Origin: Periplaneta americana
Lineage: Eukaryota; Arthropoda; Insecta; Blattodea; Blattidae
Reading direction: 5' to 3'
Assembly: GCF_040183065.1 (NCBI RefSeq)
Contig: NC_091117.1
Location: 122,160,226-122,224,225 of the forward strand
Length of the DNA: 64,000 bases
Shown: piece by piece, positions 1 through 11,640 of the stretch
Numbering within the stretch: position 1 is the first letter of the stretch
Layout: every line of letters begins with the position of its first letter
Position numbers and translations under genes: made by a program
Notes under the pieces: model-generated
What the model saw: only the letters and a program-made list of their open reading frames with translations
Databases searched by the model: none
What the model was told of the DNA's origin: nothing

Positions 1-530
1 CTCTTTCGTCTGTCTCTTCCCTTTCCGCTGTAAAGCGCTCAGGCTCTCCTGGGCTCTAAAGCGCGCGCTTGCTCCTGTGGGCATCAATTGACATGCCTGG
101 TTTAGGAGAAAGTAGTAGTAGCTTTTTCATTTCCGCTACAATTTATGCACCAAGATATCTTACACATCGTTATCCAGCTCATCAAGTAGACTCTTTGAAC
201 AATTGGAGAAGAAATATTTGTTAGACACGAGAGAAGTCTTAATTTTGTCCTCCTAGATTGGCATTTTCATACACTGTGCGTCACCTTACCTCACTAAATT
301 CGATCGATGCAGATCTCTTGTACACAAGAAATTACTCGTCGGCTCGATGTATGTCACAGTCTTGTGCTGTAATATTCTTATGAAGGATTATTTGTACCCT
401 TATCATTGGACGGAGCATTTTGGTTCCCGAACGTACTAGTATTACCCGTCCAAGGCGAGTGAGGACCAAGTGGTTCTGCGAATTAAACTGTTTATCAGCT
501 GTGGTTGTGAGTTCATTCGTGTTCCCTCTC
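1..530. other. No recognised gene or element
   Basis: The first 100 bases are CT- and GC-richer (repeated AAAGCGC motifs), followed by unremarkable DNA. I found no supported feature. Confidence 0.5.
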
Positions 531-1003
531 AAGGCCCGCTCCCACTTAGTGGAATCGAATCGAACAGAATTTCTCTTCACAGAGTATTTAAATGGAAGAT
601 AGCAGAACGCGCCGCGTCGAATCGAATCGAAGCGAAGCGAAGCGAACAGAACACAATTCAGGAGCTAGAATATTTATTCCACTCCCGGAACAGAATTTCT
701 TGTTTCGGGTTTGATCGTAAGTCCTAGTGAAGACTTCGTGGGGGGGGGGGGAATGAATCATATCCACTCTTGACGGTTTAATTAATTTACTATTGAAAGT
801 TGTTGCTGAAAAACTACGTATACAAAAATCATAATTTAATATGAACGAAGAAAAGTTAATAAATATTGTATAGAATTCTATTTTGTATGACAAAACACAA
901 AACACAAAAGTACTGTTCGGTTCGATTCCACTAGATGTGAGCTGCAGCAGACTTTTCATTTCGATTCTATTCGGTTCGATTCCGCTAGGTGGGAGCAGGC
1001 CTT
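531..1003. mobile_element. Small inverted-repeat element (MITE-like), 473 bp
   Basis: The left end AAGGCCCGCTCCCACTTAGT and the right end, read in reverse complement (GAAGGCCTGCTCCCACCTAG), are inverted copies. Both continue into GGAATCGAA(T/C)CGAA, giving arms of about 35-40 bp. The inside has runs of GAATC and GAAGC motifs and no coding capacity. I could not see a clean target duplication, so the superfamily is open. Confidence 0.6.
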
Positions 1004-1797
1004 CAGTCGACCTGTACAGTAGGGCTTATCGAAAAGAAATTCCGAAATTCAAAACGTAAGGGTGTACAAAAGTTGTCTTGTAATCTCTACTATAACCAGT
1101 AAAAAAACTAGGTCTCTGATTACATTTTTCACCGAGCCGCAGGAGATCAAAATATTATCATATAGGTCTAACTAAATTAAAATTTGTAGGCCTATTTATT
1201 ATTTTCACAATTATTTGGTGCATAGTCAATGGGGCTCAAGTCACTTTTTTCTACAATTTTTGGTTTCTGAAAAGCTATTAAAAAGAAAAATTTAAGTTTT
1301 CATTTGGTATTTCCGATTTTTGTCTGAGTGGAATGCAAGTCATAATACAATAAAATGACAATTTTGCCTTAAGGATTATTTTCTAACATTTTGTCGATAT
1401 TAACGGTTATGTCAACATATGCCCTTAGTATCATCACTATATGATGTACTGGAGAAATATTATGTTTGCCACTTAAGATATTTATGCGTCTGTACTTAAA
1501 CTAACAGGTGATAATGGGGAAGTTTGTAAGATTTGAATTTCCACTGTTGTTAAATTCTAGAATATGAAAGAATAGCATTAACGAGTTACTGAAAGTGTTG
1601 TTAAGATGTTTTATAATAGAAAGAAAATGATTCTTCTTGTACAAAAGCAATAAAGGTAGATAAATGTTTTAATAGGAGTATTTTCTGTAAATATTTCTGT
1701 TTTTAATATAAAATAGGCAATTGACTCGCTCTATAGATTAAAATCAAATTAAATCATGATTTTAGTGACTGATAGACCTATTATTATCTACTATATA
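1004..1797. other. AT-rich DNA, nothing recognised
   Basis: No ORF of note, repeat or RNA signal between the small inverted-repeat element and the TA-flanked element. Confidence 0.5.
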
Positions 1798-3406
1798 CAG
1801 GGACATCATTTTATTTTTACTAACATTTTTAATATTAACTTGTCTATACCTTTAGAGAACCGGACACACCGCTTGCTCCCCCCTCCAAGACTGGAGTTCG
1901 ATGATACTGGCGTAAAACACAAATCACTCTACTAGGTATAGGAAGGAAGAAAAGTAGTTCATCCATTTACGTAAATTAGGAAATATCGCGATTTTGAGTT
2001 TGATAATTTTCATTAGGTTTTTCTTTAATGAAAGTAAAGTACTGTATTAAGAATAAGTGTTTTTACTCACGAAGTGAGTTATCCATGCGAACGTATTCAT
2101 TATGCGGTGTATATTATACTGTCTACAGCACATTAGCGTACAATATAGAGAAAGAAGTTAAATTGAAAAATAATCATAATATGTATATTTAAACACGATT
2201 TTGAAAATGGTGGCCGTTCATTTCGATACAGGCTTCAGTTCTTTTGTGCATATTATCGCACTATAGACTATTGCATCTAATTCCAATTGCCAGTTTCGTC
2301 CTTCGTACTAGTAACTCATGTTGAAATAATTCTGTACCTACTCTACGTACTGTAAATTCAATCTTCACTTCTGCCCGACCCGAAAATATAAAATTACTCA
2401 GACATGCTATCTACTGTCCGTCCAAGTGGTTATGCCGCAGGATTGTAGAAAGGGAGGAAATCACGTGACAGTTAATTACTTAACGAGGCCCTTTTATTTA
2501 AGTTAAATTAAACAGCTGTATAATATTACGTAAACTTCCAATTCCTAAGAGAAATTAATGTTTTCAGAAAAGAGCTAAGACAGCCCAGCTTTTACAGAGG
2601 GGCGAGCAGAAGCAGGTGGGGGAAATCGGGATGCGACGTAGGCAAACGGACAGTACCTGTCAGCGTATTCCGAATCTCACCGGTCCGGTGGCATCAATGA
2701 CGTCACGTTGCAGCGAAATAAGGAAGAAAACTGCTGGAAGGATCGATGCTGTCATGGCGACTGTACAAGTTGTTTTCTGTGCTACGCTAGCAAAATTTTG
2801 CGAGATTTTCGTACTCCCATCTCGTTCAAAGAAAAGATAGCATAAACAATTTATTTCTTGAACCGGTAGTAATAACTGGTCCGTTGACATGTTCGCTCAT
2901 AAGCCATTAACACATTGTTTTTACGTTGTGCTCATTACAAACAATACAGCAGAACTAAAGCAGAACACACCGCCATGACACAACAATGCACGATGTTATT
3001 CGTCTGCTAATTCCCGCCCTATACAATAACCAATCATATTCACTGATGGCGGCTGATGGAGACTGCCACCACCTCTGCAAGTTGATGGCACCGGTGCGAC
3101 ACCGGTGGAGCATCAATGACGTCATCGGTGGAATTCGGAACACCGTGATGCCATCGGATTGCTCACCGGTGAGATTCGGAATACGCTCTGTGCGAAAATA
3201 TGATTCAATATTGAAAACTCTTTCGTCACTGGAAAACGCGAACATATTTCTGGAACGTACTATGCTCAGTAACTCAGTACTACTTACTACCTGCGGTCTT
3301 GTCTCTGTGTGGAGTTGGAACTTCATTAGTAGAAGGGGTGGGAGTGAAGTACATTCAAAAACTCAGGTACAATAAAAATTGAAGTAAAAATAAAATGATG
3401 TCCCTG
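1798..3406 (+). mobile_element. TA-flanked DNA transposon, copy 1 (1,609 bp, with nested MITE)
   Basis: The ends are perfect inverted repeats of 24 bp starting CAGGGACATCATTTTA, with TA on both outer sides (1796-1797, 3407-3408). The TA duplication suggests the Tc1/mariner/IS630 group. Two more copies in this window (35319-40194 inverted, 62454-63539) share the same body. No transposase is encoded, so the family looks non-autonomous with a basic length of about 1.08 kb. Copy 1 is longer because of the nested element at 2662-3187. Confidence 0.85.
2662..3187. mobile_element. 526 bp MITE nested in copy 1
   Basis: Perfect terminal inverted repeats of about 22 bp, AGCGTATTCCGAATCTCACC and its complement. 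The sequence is absent from the matching site in the other two copies, where CAGTACCTGT runs directly into G(C/T)GAAAAT. CTGT occurs on both sides and may be the target duplication. Both subterminal regions contain GCATCAATGACGTCA, that is, the palindrome TGACGTCA. Confidence 0.8.
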
Positions 3407-5468
3407 TATAACTGATTCCATAGGGGTTATTTTTGTCTACTACAATAATTCTTCAATTTCTCTAAGTTCTGGGTGTGACAGAAACTAGTGTGCCTATATA
3501 AAAACATTAAAATTTATTGCAATGAATTATGTTCAAAGTGTAATTACTGTATACTATTGATAATGATAGTTATACGCCTTTTGTATTACGAGTATAAATG
3601 CATCGGCTGTAAATTTTGTTTAGTGAAATATATGATTTATAACAAGTAACTAAAATTATGTGTAACTAAGTATGTCACTAATAATTATTAACTTTTTAAT
3701 TGTATTTATTTATGTAATGATACAAGATTTCTTCCTTATGTCCAAGCAAAAATGATACCATAAAATCCAGGTAAATACGTCGTGTGGTCGCATCACATGA
3801 CGTTGTGTCAGTATCTGGTGCTTCATTTGCCTCTATAGTTCGACTGTACAGCCGGCAAAACTGCATCGTTCGTAAAAGAACAATTGGCGCGCTCATCTCA
3901 TATACCGTTATTCACCTTGTACGAGTCCATCAGTGACGAAAAGTAAAGGTATACCGGTATAGTAGAGGAGGTAAGATCTATCCTGTGACCTTATCATGTT
4001 CCGTGGCTATATCACCAGAAGGCGATGAACTTTCGTAATCGGTAGTTTCGTATAATATTAACCATCATAAAACAAACTCTCTATCTAATAATTCATTTTT
4101 TCTTCTCTCGTACAGCTCACATGTCAGGGCTCGCCTCCTCAACTATACCAGAAAATGTGGAGCATTGACACAGTTCTTGCGCTTTGGTTGCACCGAGCGA
4201 CTTAAGATGTACTGTGTCTTGTTAGAGCCATGAAAAGTGGACAGTTTAAGCATATACTCGTGTAAATTGTAGGTCAATGTATGTCTGTAATTTCCTTCTC
4301 GTGTTATTTAAAATTGTTTACTATTTTAGGTTAGCTTTATTAATTTATATTACTCTCTCATCTAGCATTTATTTCACTAAAATAAGTTCGGACTGTACTC
4401 TGTTGTTATTGTACGATTTATGCGATTCAATGATACATCGATAATTTCCAGTAAGAACCATTATGTCATTATCTCTTTATCACATTAATAAAGGTAACAA
4501 GAATTATCATGAGAAACGCAGTTACTTGGGAGTAACGGTTACTTGGGAGTTATAAAAATTTACCCCATTTGAAGTGTATAAATTTCCTGTCATATATCCG
4601 TATAACGTCGAGTAATACTTCCTGTTCTTCATTTTATATAAAGAATACCCCCACTCACGCACTGTTGTTCTGGGATGGCATTTTTCGTACACCCAATATA
4701 AATACAATACATAGCAATCAAACGTCATCAGATTGAAGTGATATTTCTGATCGGGCCTTGGGTTTTTTCCGAGGTTCTCTCGTTTCCCCACGTCAGACAT
4801 CATCATTTCGTTTGAATTCCATAACGTTCTCCGAATGTCGCTGGCGACGAAAGAAGGAGACTGGTGTAGGGACGAATGAGGCTGTGGACACTCAGCGAAC
4901 CTTCGTTTAGTCAGTAGATGTGGGTTGGGAATAAGCCTACATAGAGCGTCAGGGTAAGCGTGATAGATTTACTTAGTTTTATCGCTGGGACATACTGACG
5001 CCCCTCACAAATATAATACAGGTATTATATCATTAATTATTGTGGATGGAAGTGTGTGAACATTAAGAATATAATATACAAGTAAGATTATGCTTTGATT
5101 TATTTATATCGAATTGAAATACCCAATACGGGAATTTGTACACTTTTATCTAACACGTATAATTTTTTCATTAGTTCGTGTCAATCACTGTACTATAGCT
5201 TATAATCATCAGATTTTGAAGAGTCATCGTCACAAGAAATTTGTTTATAGCGCACAAGAAGACAACCTTTAACTTCCTTGCCTATGTCCAGTTCTATTTA
5301 ACAAATTTCCAATAGAGCAAGTTTAAATTGATTACTAAGCTTTGTAATTCAAGTAGTAGTGATGATAAAATGTAACTAAGACAAAGCAACAAAACAAAAA
5401 CAACACATCGCCTCATTTACATAGCCCTTACGTCTCCTCTCTGTATTCGTAGTTTACAAAGCAACAAA
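3407..5468. other. No supported gene; downstream flank of the peritrophin-like gene
   Basis: AT-rich sequence with scattered short ORFs that show no family resemblance. A minus-strand ORF at 4522-4806 (94 residues) overlaps a stretch near 4750-4790 that resembles a SINE body (GGTTTTTTCCGAGG), so I do not treat it as a gene. Confidence 0.45.
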
Positions 5469-5474
5469 TTTATT
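5469..5474 (-). promoter_or_regulatory. Polyadenylation signal AATAAA
   Basis: TTTATT on the plus strand is AATAAA on the minus strand, about 142 bases past the TAA stop of the peritrophin-like gene. It is the first canonical signal I see downstream, so the 3' UTR is probably about 160 nt. Confidence 0.55.
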
Positions 5475-5615
5475 TTCACTTCGCTAAATGTAAAAAGAGA
5501 AACGTAATAATAATAGTAATCATTAAAGAATATATTAAGTATATTATTATGATGAGACTGAATGGGAATGCAAATTATACAGATCGCTCAAACCGTGTAA
5601 ATAGGCACATTGTGA

Positions 5616-7832
5616 TTATTCGCTGCTGCTGCTGTCACTGCCTGGAACAGATTCCTCGCTAGTGCTGTCATCCCCACTGCTCTTGCTGCTGTCTCCACTC
5701 TCGCTGCTCTTTGGGCAGTTGTTTTGTCCTGGCCAGTTGCATGTATCGCAGTGTGTATTCCATTCCAGATTAGCAGGGCAAGGTTGACAGTAGGCAATTC
5801 CATTACTACAATGGTAGTAGTAGTGCTTGTCTGGATGAGGGAAGAACACGGAAAGAGCAGGGTCTTTGGAAGGACATTTTGGAGGGTTGCTGTCATCTGG
5901 ACACTCGCTGCTTTCGCTGCTGCTGCTGTCACTGCCTGGAACAGATTCCTCGCTGGTGCTGTCGTCTCCACTGCTCTTACTGCTGTCTCCACTCTCACTG
6001 CTCTTTGGTGGTGGAGGTGGTGCTGGTGCGCTTTCGCTGCTGCTGCTGTCACTGCCTGGAACAGATTCCTCGCTGGTGCTGGCATCTCCACTGCTCTTGC
6101 TACTGTCTCCACTCTCACTGCTCTTTGGTGGTGGGGGTGGTGCTGGTTCGCTTTCGCTGCTGCTGCTGTCACTACCTGGAACAGATTCCTCGCTCGTACT
6201 ATCGTCTCCACTGCTCTTGCTGCTGTCTCCACTTTCGCTGCTCTTCGGGCAGTTGTTTTGTCCTGGCCAGTCGCATGTATCGCAGTGTGTATTCCATTCG
6301 AGATTAGCAGGGCAGGGTTGACAGTAGGCAATTCCATTACTGCATTGGTAGTAGTAGTGTTTGTCTGGATGAGGAAAGAACACGGAAAGAGCAGGGTCTT
6401 TGGAAGGACATTTTGGAGGGTTGCTGTCATCTGGACACTCGCTGCTTTCGCTGCTGCTGCTGTCACTGCCTGGAACAGATTCCTCACTGGTGCTATCGTC
6501 TCCACTGCTCTTACTGCTGTCTCCACTTTCACTGCTCTTTGGTGGTGGTGGAGCTGGCTCACTTTCGCTGCTGCTGCTGTCGCTGCCGGGTACAGATTCC
6601 TCGCTGGTACTGGCATCACCGCTGCTCTTACTGCTGTCTCCACTCTCACTGCTCTTTGGTGGTGGAGGTGGTGCTGGTGCGCTTTCGCTGCTGCTGCTGT
6701 CACTGCCTGGAACAGATTCCTCACTGGTGCTGGTATCTCCACTGCTCTTGCTACTGTCTCCACTCTCACTGCTCTTTGGCGGTGGGGGTGGTGCTGGTTC
6801 GCTTTCGCTGCTGCTGCTATCACTGCCTGGAACAGATTCCTCGCTAGTACTGTCATCTCCACTGCTCTTGCTGCTGTCTCCACTTTCGCTGCTCTTTGGA
6901 CAGTTGTTTTGTCCAGGCCAGTCACATGTATCACAGTGCGTGTTCCATTCGAGATTAGCAGGGCAGGGTTGGCAGTAGGCAATTCCATTACTACATTGGT
7001 AGTAGTAGTGTTTGTCTGGATGAGGAAAGAACACTGAAAGAGAAGGGTCTTTGGAAGGACATTTCGGAGGGTTGCTGTCATCTGGACACTCGCTGCTTTC
7101 GCTGCTGCTGCTGTCACTGCCTGGAACAGATTCCTCACTGGTGCTGTCGTCTCCACTGCTCTTACTGCTGTCTCCACTCTCACTGCTCTTTGGTGGTGGT
7201 GGGGCTGGCTCACTTTCGCTGCTGCTGCTATCGCTGCCGGGAACAGATTCCTCACTCGTACTGGCATCTCCACTGCTCTTACTGCTGTCTCCACTCTCAC
7301 TACTCTTTGGTGGTGGTGGAGCTGGCTCACTTTCGCTGCTGCTGCTGTCACTGCCAGGAACAGATTCCTCGCTGGTACTATCGTCTCCACTGCTCTTGCT
7401 GCTGTCTCCACTTTCGCTGCTCTTCGGGCAGTTGTTTTGTCCGGGCCAGTCGCATGTATCGCAGTGTGTATTCCATTCGAGATTAGCAGGGCAGGGTTGA
7501 CAGTAGGCAATTCCATTACTGCATTGGTAGTAGTAGTGTTTGTCTGGATGAGGAAAGAACACTGAAAGAGAAGGGTCTTTGGAAGGACATTTCGGAGGGT
7601 TGCTGTCATCTGGACACTCGCTGCTTTCGCTGCTGCTGCTGTCACTGCCTGGAACAGATTCCTCGCTGGTGCTGTCGTCTCCACTGCTCTTACTGCTGTC
7701 TCCACTCTCACTGCTCTTTGGTGGGGGTGGAGCTGGCTCACTTTCGCTGCTGCTACTATCACTGCCTGGAACAGATTCCTCACTGGTGCTGTCGTCTCCA
7801 CTGCTTTTACTGCTGTCTCCACTTTCACTACT
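5616..7832 (-). repeat. Coding repeat array: 31-residue mucin repeats alternating with duplicated chitin-binding domains
   Basis: Thirteen copies of a 93 bp unit encode SSESGDSSKSSGDDS followed by TSEESVPGSDSSSSES. They are grouped 2, 3, 4, 3 and 1 around the domains at 7428-7616, 6900-7088, 6249-6437 and 5715-5903. The third-to-last variable position of the unit is D, A or T (DDST, DAST, DTST). Copies are nearly identical at DNA level, which suggests recent duplication or homogenisation and a region prone to length variation and assembly error. The repeats keep several other frames open on both strands; those are shadows. Confidence 0.9.
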
Positions 7833-8098
7833 TCCTCCTGAGTTGCAACCTGCATTTGACGGCCAGTCGCATGTGTTTATTGCCGCATGCCAATGGAGAC
7901 CCGCGTTACAATGGCGTTTGACAGCTTTTCCGTTGTCGCATTGGTAGTAGGCATTGCAATCACTCGAATCTGGGAAGAATTGTACTCCTCCAGTGCATTT
8001 AGGAGTACTCCTTTGCAATTGCGTAGGTAGTGCGGCAGCAACGGCAAGGTATGCGACGAGTAGTGCCAGTGCTAAAGGCATGGTGTTCGTTAAGATTG
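5616..8098 (-). CDS. Peritrophin/mucin-like secreted chitin-binding protein (main exon)
   Basis: This exon encodes nearly all of a predicted 829-residue secreted protein, probably of the peritrophic matrix or another chitinous lining; the role is inferred from domains. After splicing to the tiny upstream exon it reads MAAILTNT, then a hydrophobic stretch (MPLALALLVAYLAVAAA), which is a signal peptide with cleavage near ALP-TQ. Domain 1 (about residues 37-87) has six cysteines spaced 12, 5, 9, 12 and 7, which fits peritrophin-A/CBM14. Domains 2-5 (about 164-226, 340-402, 557-619, 735-797) have FFPHPD, YYYQC and CDWPGQNNC motifs and eight cysteines. Thirteen Ser/Glu-rich 31-mers with EPAPPPPK-type spacers link them. 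The stop is TAA at 5616-5618, inside the last repeat. The unspliced reading could start at 8114 (MSVFT) or at the internal ATG 8079-8081. The spliced model is preferred because CTGTTTTCACAG just upstream is a strong acceptor and the join is in frame. Confidence 0.88.
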
Positions 8099-8495
8099 CT
8101 GTGAAAACAGACATTCAATTTAGGCTATCTTATTACTTCTTTATATTTTTCAATTTGTCCACTTATTTGCTGAGTGGCAAATTTATTTAGTATGCATTTC
8201 AGGTTAGTAACAAATATATAAATTATATCTAAAACTCTCACATATGTACAAACATTATGCAAAGTAAGTAATTATTACAAATATATGAAACAATGCTGGT
8301 GTAATGTAACATAACACATTACATTGAAATGGTAAATTTAATGATTATTTTCTATACGATATTTTGTCGGTTTTTTATATTTTGTTGTACGGAAGGATTT
8401 CTACAGTGCTTGCGATGTTTATTTTTTGAACGATTTTTTTAATTAAATTTATTGTACCTATAGGATTACAGTTCTGATTTGTAAGATTGGGAAAA

Positions 8496-8756
8496 CCACC
8501 AGCGTAGCTCAGTCGGCTGAGATGTTTGCTTGCCTATACGGAGTTACACTCGGGAATGGATTCGATCCTCGCTTGGTCTGATTGCCCATTTGGTTTTTCC
8601 CCGATGTTTTTCCCAATCGTAAGGCGAATGTCAGGCAATCGCTTGCGAATCCTCGACCTCATCTCGCCAAATATCATCTCACTATCACAAATGCCACCGA
8701 CGGACGCTAAATAACCTAGTTGTTGATACAGCGTCGTTAAGTAACCAACTAACAAA
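8496..8756 (+). mobile_element. tRNA-derived SINE (family B) with target duplication
   Basis: The head has a pol III A box (GTAGCTCAGTCGGCTGA) and a B box (GGATTCGATCCTC). The tail GACGCTAAATAACC...GATACAGCGTCGTTAAGTAACC is shared with the copies near 26.0, 32.3, 33.2 and 43.5 kb. A perfect 10 bp duplication, ATTGGGAAAA, flanks it (8486-8495, 8757-8766). It lies in the predicted intron of the peritrophin-like gene, in antisense orientation. Confidence 0.88.
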
Positions 8757-10169
8757 ATTGGGAAAAGTGAATTTAGAAACTCCCGATCATACCATAAGAT
8801 TATGATATTATATCTAGCAAACTGGATATTGATGTTTGAGAAATAATCAGTAAATTTTGCCACAAATTTTCCTTTAAATACCTGAACATGCAGGGGTTTT
8901 CAAAAGTAAGAGGTAAATTTAATTGCTCCCATTTGCTACAGAATCATAAAAATTCTGAAAATGCCATATTACACAAGAAATGGAATTTCTTTACATTCCA
9001 ACTCATTGCCATAACTTCATCGTAGATGTATGTGTCCACCATTTTGTTCTCGTATAAGTAACAGTCTCTCTTCACAGCAGCTCTGAGTTCGTGTTTTAAA
9101 ATATCTGTCACAATTTGTGTGATGGAGTTCTTATGCGTATTAATTTTCTTGCGATTCCTCGAGAACATTATTTACTTCAGATAGCTACCCCACAACCAAT
9201 AATCTCATGGGTTAGTATCTGGTGATCTTGCAGGTTAAGTTACAGGAACGTACCTTGTGATAATACAACCACCAGAACATTTAAGAAAGAAACTCGTGTG
9301 GTAGTGATCCAAAAATATCACATTTCTTGTGTAATAGCCAGTGGCAGAATTTTAAGATCGTGTAGCAAATCTGTGTATGATCAATTAAAATAGGCTCTAA
9401 TTTTTAAAAATCCTATACTTAACCAAAATTGCAGTTCAAATTTTCTTCCAAAGGCACTGAAGTTAATAATATATCTTTTAAAAATGTATCACTCATTATC
9501 ACGTTTAAACCCGTGTACTTCGAATTTAATGTGAAGCCAAGTAGAGGCTTGTAGGCAATACATTATTTTCTAAGAGTGAAGCAAGAAAGTATGTTAAAAC
9601 TAAATTATGCAATAAAAAGTACTGTATTTTCATTTTATATCATCGTAATGATTACAAATATACTTGGAGCTGTCTGCTCCTACTGTAATAAAACACTATG
9701 CTATGATTTTAATAAAACTGAAGTTGATAGCAAAAACCGGACAAGTACAAAAATTCAAATTTTGAGCATAGTACAGTTCTCTTCACTTCATTTCAAGCGG
9801 CGTCTATTGACATACGGTAATAAATTTATACAAAAACCGAGTTTGTGCACATTAAAATGAGCGTTTGAAAATGTAGCGTTTGTGCAAAAAGCGAATTAGT
9901 CCAACGATTTTGTAGCAAAAGACAAACAAGTCACAAAATTATCCGATTCTTGTTAGAAAATATCATGCAGATGGCATTAGTATTGTTTTCTTTTGTTTCA
10001 TCGCCATATTAGCTATTATTGTCCGTGTTATTGGTTAAATATTTCGTTTTACAAATGAATTACCATTAAAATGAAGCAGAACAAAAACAAAAGCATGTCA
10101 TCAGAATGAGAAGAATGTTGAGGTGGCAGAAGATGAAAATAGGAGCGTGTGAGATCAATGAAAAGTCCT

Positions 10170-10170
<1 letters not shown>

Positions 10171-10237
<67 letters not shown>

Positions 10238-10297
10238 TATTATTATTATTATTATTATTTATTAATATTATTATTATTATCATTATTATTATTATTT
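10171..10297. repeat. AAT microsatellite running into its own complement (ATT)
   Basis: About 22 units of AAT (10171-10236) are followed without a spacer by about 20 units of ATT (10237-10297, with interruptions). This makes a near-perfect palindrome that could fold into a hairpin of about 60 bp. The poly-Asn/poly-Tyr ORF across it is not a gene. Confidence 0.9.
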
Positions 10298-11554
10298 TAT
10301 TGAGCATAGTTTATTGTATTGTAATTAGAATAATTATTTTTCGGTGCTTGAATTCAAAGTCTGAAAGACACAAATTTAGAAAGAGAAAATTATAAACTTA
10401 ATAATATTATTTTTCTTGTTCAGGAAATCATTCCAACATTAAGTTTTCAATTTAAGACACGTATAAAGTATTTATTTGTATGTTGATACAGTTAACAATA
10501 TGAATGAAACATGATTTCATATAATTTTTCTCAGTTAATGTGTGTACATATAAAATTTCCTGAAAAAAGTGGATATGTCCAAATGTTTTTTTTTTCCAAG
10601 AAACCATATAAAAGAGAACAGTGAAACTTTTTATCAAAGTCGGTGGATATATGATACACCTATATAAAATACGTGAGATTATTTTGTTGTATGAGAAACG
10701 TGAGGGACAGTTTTTTCCTTTTCTGAAAAATTAATATTTTGGACTTGTCTGGTTTTTGCTATCAACCCTTCAATTGTTTCGTCGACGTTTTGTGTCGTTT
10801 CTAGACTCGGTCCTGCTTGTATAATGTAGTTTTACTTTTCAGAGCCGACATCCCTTCATGTTCTGCAGTTGGCTACTCAGATTCTGTCATTTTTATTTTT
10901 GTAACTATTCAAAGTACTAAAGTCTATTACTATGACAGGAGGTTACAGTAAAGCATTATACAGTAATTGTTCCAGAAAGCATATTTGTATTAAGTCCTTA
11001 ATAATGTCCTCTGTTAGAATTCCACTCCAACATCGAAGTACTTCTTTTGATTTTATAGTGTTTAACGGTAATTTATATCAGTAATATTGTCATGTATTTG
11101 CCAATGTCTCTTCCAGTAACAAAATTTGGTGACTCGTTTTTATATGCATTGCGATTGTCACTCTTTTTACATTTTTTCTACACTTTGCCATTGTTTTAGA
11201 TAGCGAAGAAGAGATTTTGGTATTGTATTAATTTGTAATTGTTCAGTTGGTGTGTTCAAAATTCTAGCTCTCTATGAATTTGTTTGTTAAATGTATGATA
11301 TTACTTATGAAATATTACTTAGTCTAAGATTTAGCTGGTTTCCACATGTTTTGCAAAAGCTTTTGTCCTTTAATTTTTATTATTTTGAAACAATATAAAT
11401 TTTGGAAAAATAACTTTTAAGTAGTAACTGTTTCAAAATAAAGTTACTACATTTACACTTCATTGAAGTATTTTATCTGTAATTAGAGCATAACTGCTTA
11501 AGACTTCAGTGAGAATTTCTATCACTATAATTTAAATGTTAGTACCTTTCTTAC

Positions 11555-11561
11555 CAGCCAT
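11555..11561 (-). CDS. Candidate first coding exon (7 nt) of the peritrophin-like gene
   Basis: On the minus strand the sequence reads ATGGCTG followed immediately by GTAAGAAAGG, a good splice donor. A TATAAAAG box lies about 85 bases upstream. Joining ATGGCTG to the exon that begins at 8098 (CAATCTTA...) completes an alanine codon and continues in frame into the signal peptide, giving M-A-A-I-L-T-N-T-M-P. The 5' UTR would be about 50-65 nt, with the transcription start near 11610-11622. Very short first coding exons are common in insect cuticle and matrix protein genes. This is a prediction from signals and frame only; RNA evidence would be needed to fix it. Confidence 0.66.
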
Positions 11562-11640
11562 TTCTCTCGGTGGTCACTTCGCTCTGTCCTATTCTTGATG
11601 ACAGCCAATGTGAACCTGCTATGATGTGCCTCTTGGTCGG

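Larger units (their letters stand above)
8099..11554 (-). other. Predicted 3,456 bp intron of the peritrophin-like gene
   Basis: The intron begins with GTAAGA at 11554 and ends with TTTTCACAG at 8099. It contains a SINE with a target duplication (8486-8766) and a palindromic AAT/ATT microsatellite (10171-10297). The rest (8115-8485, 8767-10170, 10298-11554) is AT-rich, and I recognise no gene in it. A possible branch-point-like CTAAC lies near 8200. Confidence 0.6.

Noticed and set aside
2955-3375. Overlapping ORFs of 123 and 129 codons on opposite strands
   Set aside because: They cross the junction of the nested MITE and the TA-flanked element. Parts of the same ORFs recur at 39.1-39.3 and 63.2-63.5 kb as element sequence with no domain.
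5588-7855. Long open frames overlapping the peritrophin exon (755 codons on the minus strand, up to 437 on the plus strand)
   Set aside because: They arise because the 93 bp repeats keep other frames open. They encode repetitive Ala/Val/Leu- or Cys-rich sequence with no domain, while the chosen frame has a signal peptide and cysteine domains.
10106-10303. ORF with poly-Asn and poly-Tyr
   Set aside because: It is a translation of the AAT/ATT microsatellite.
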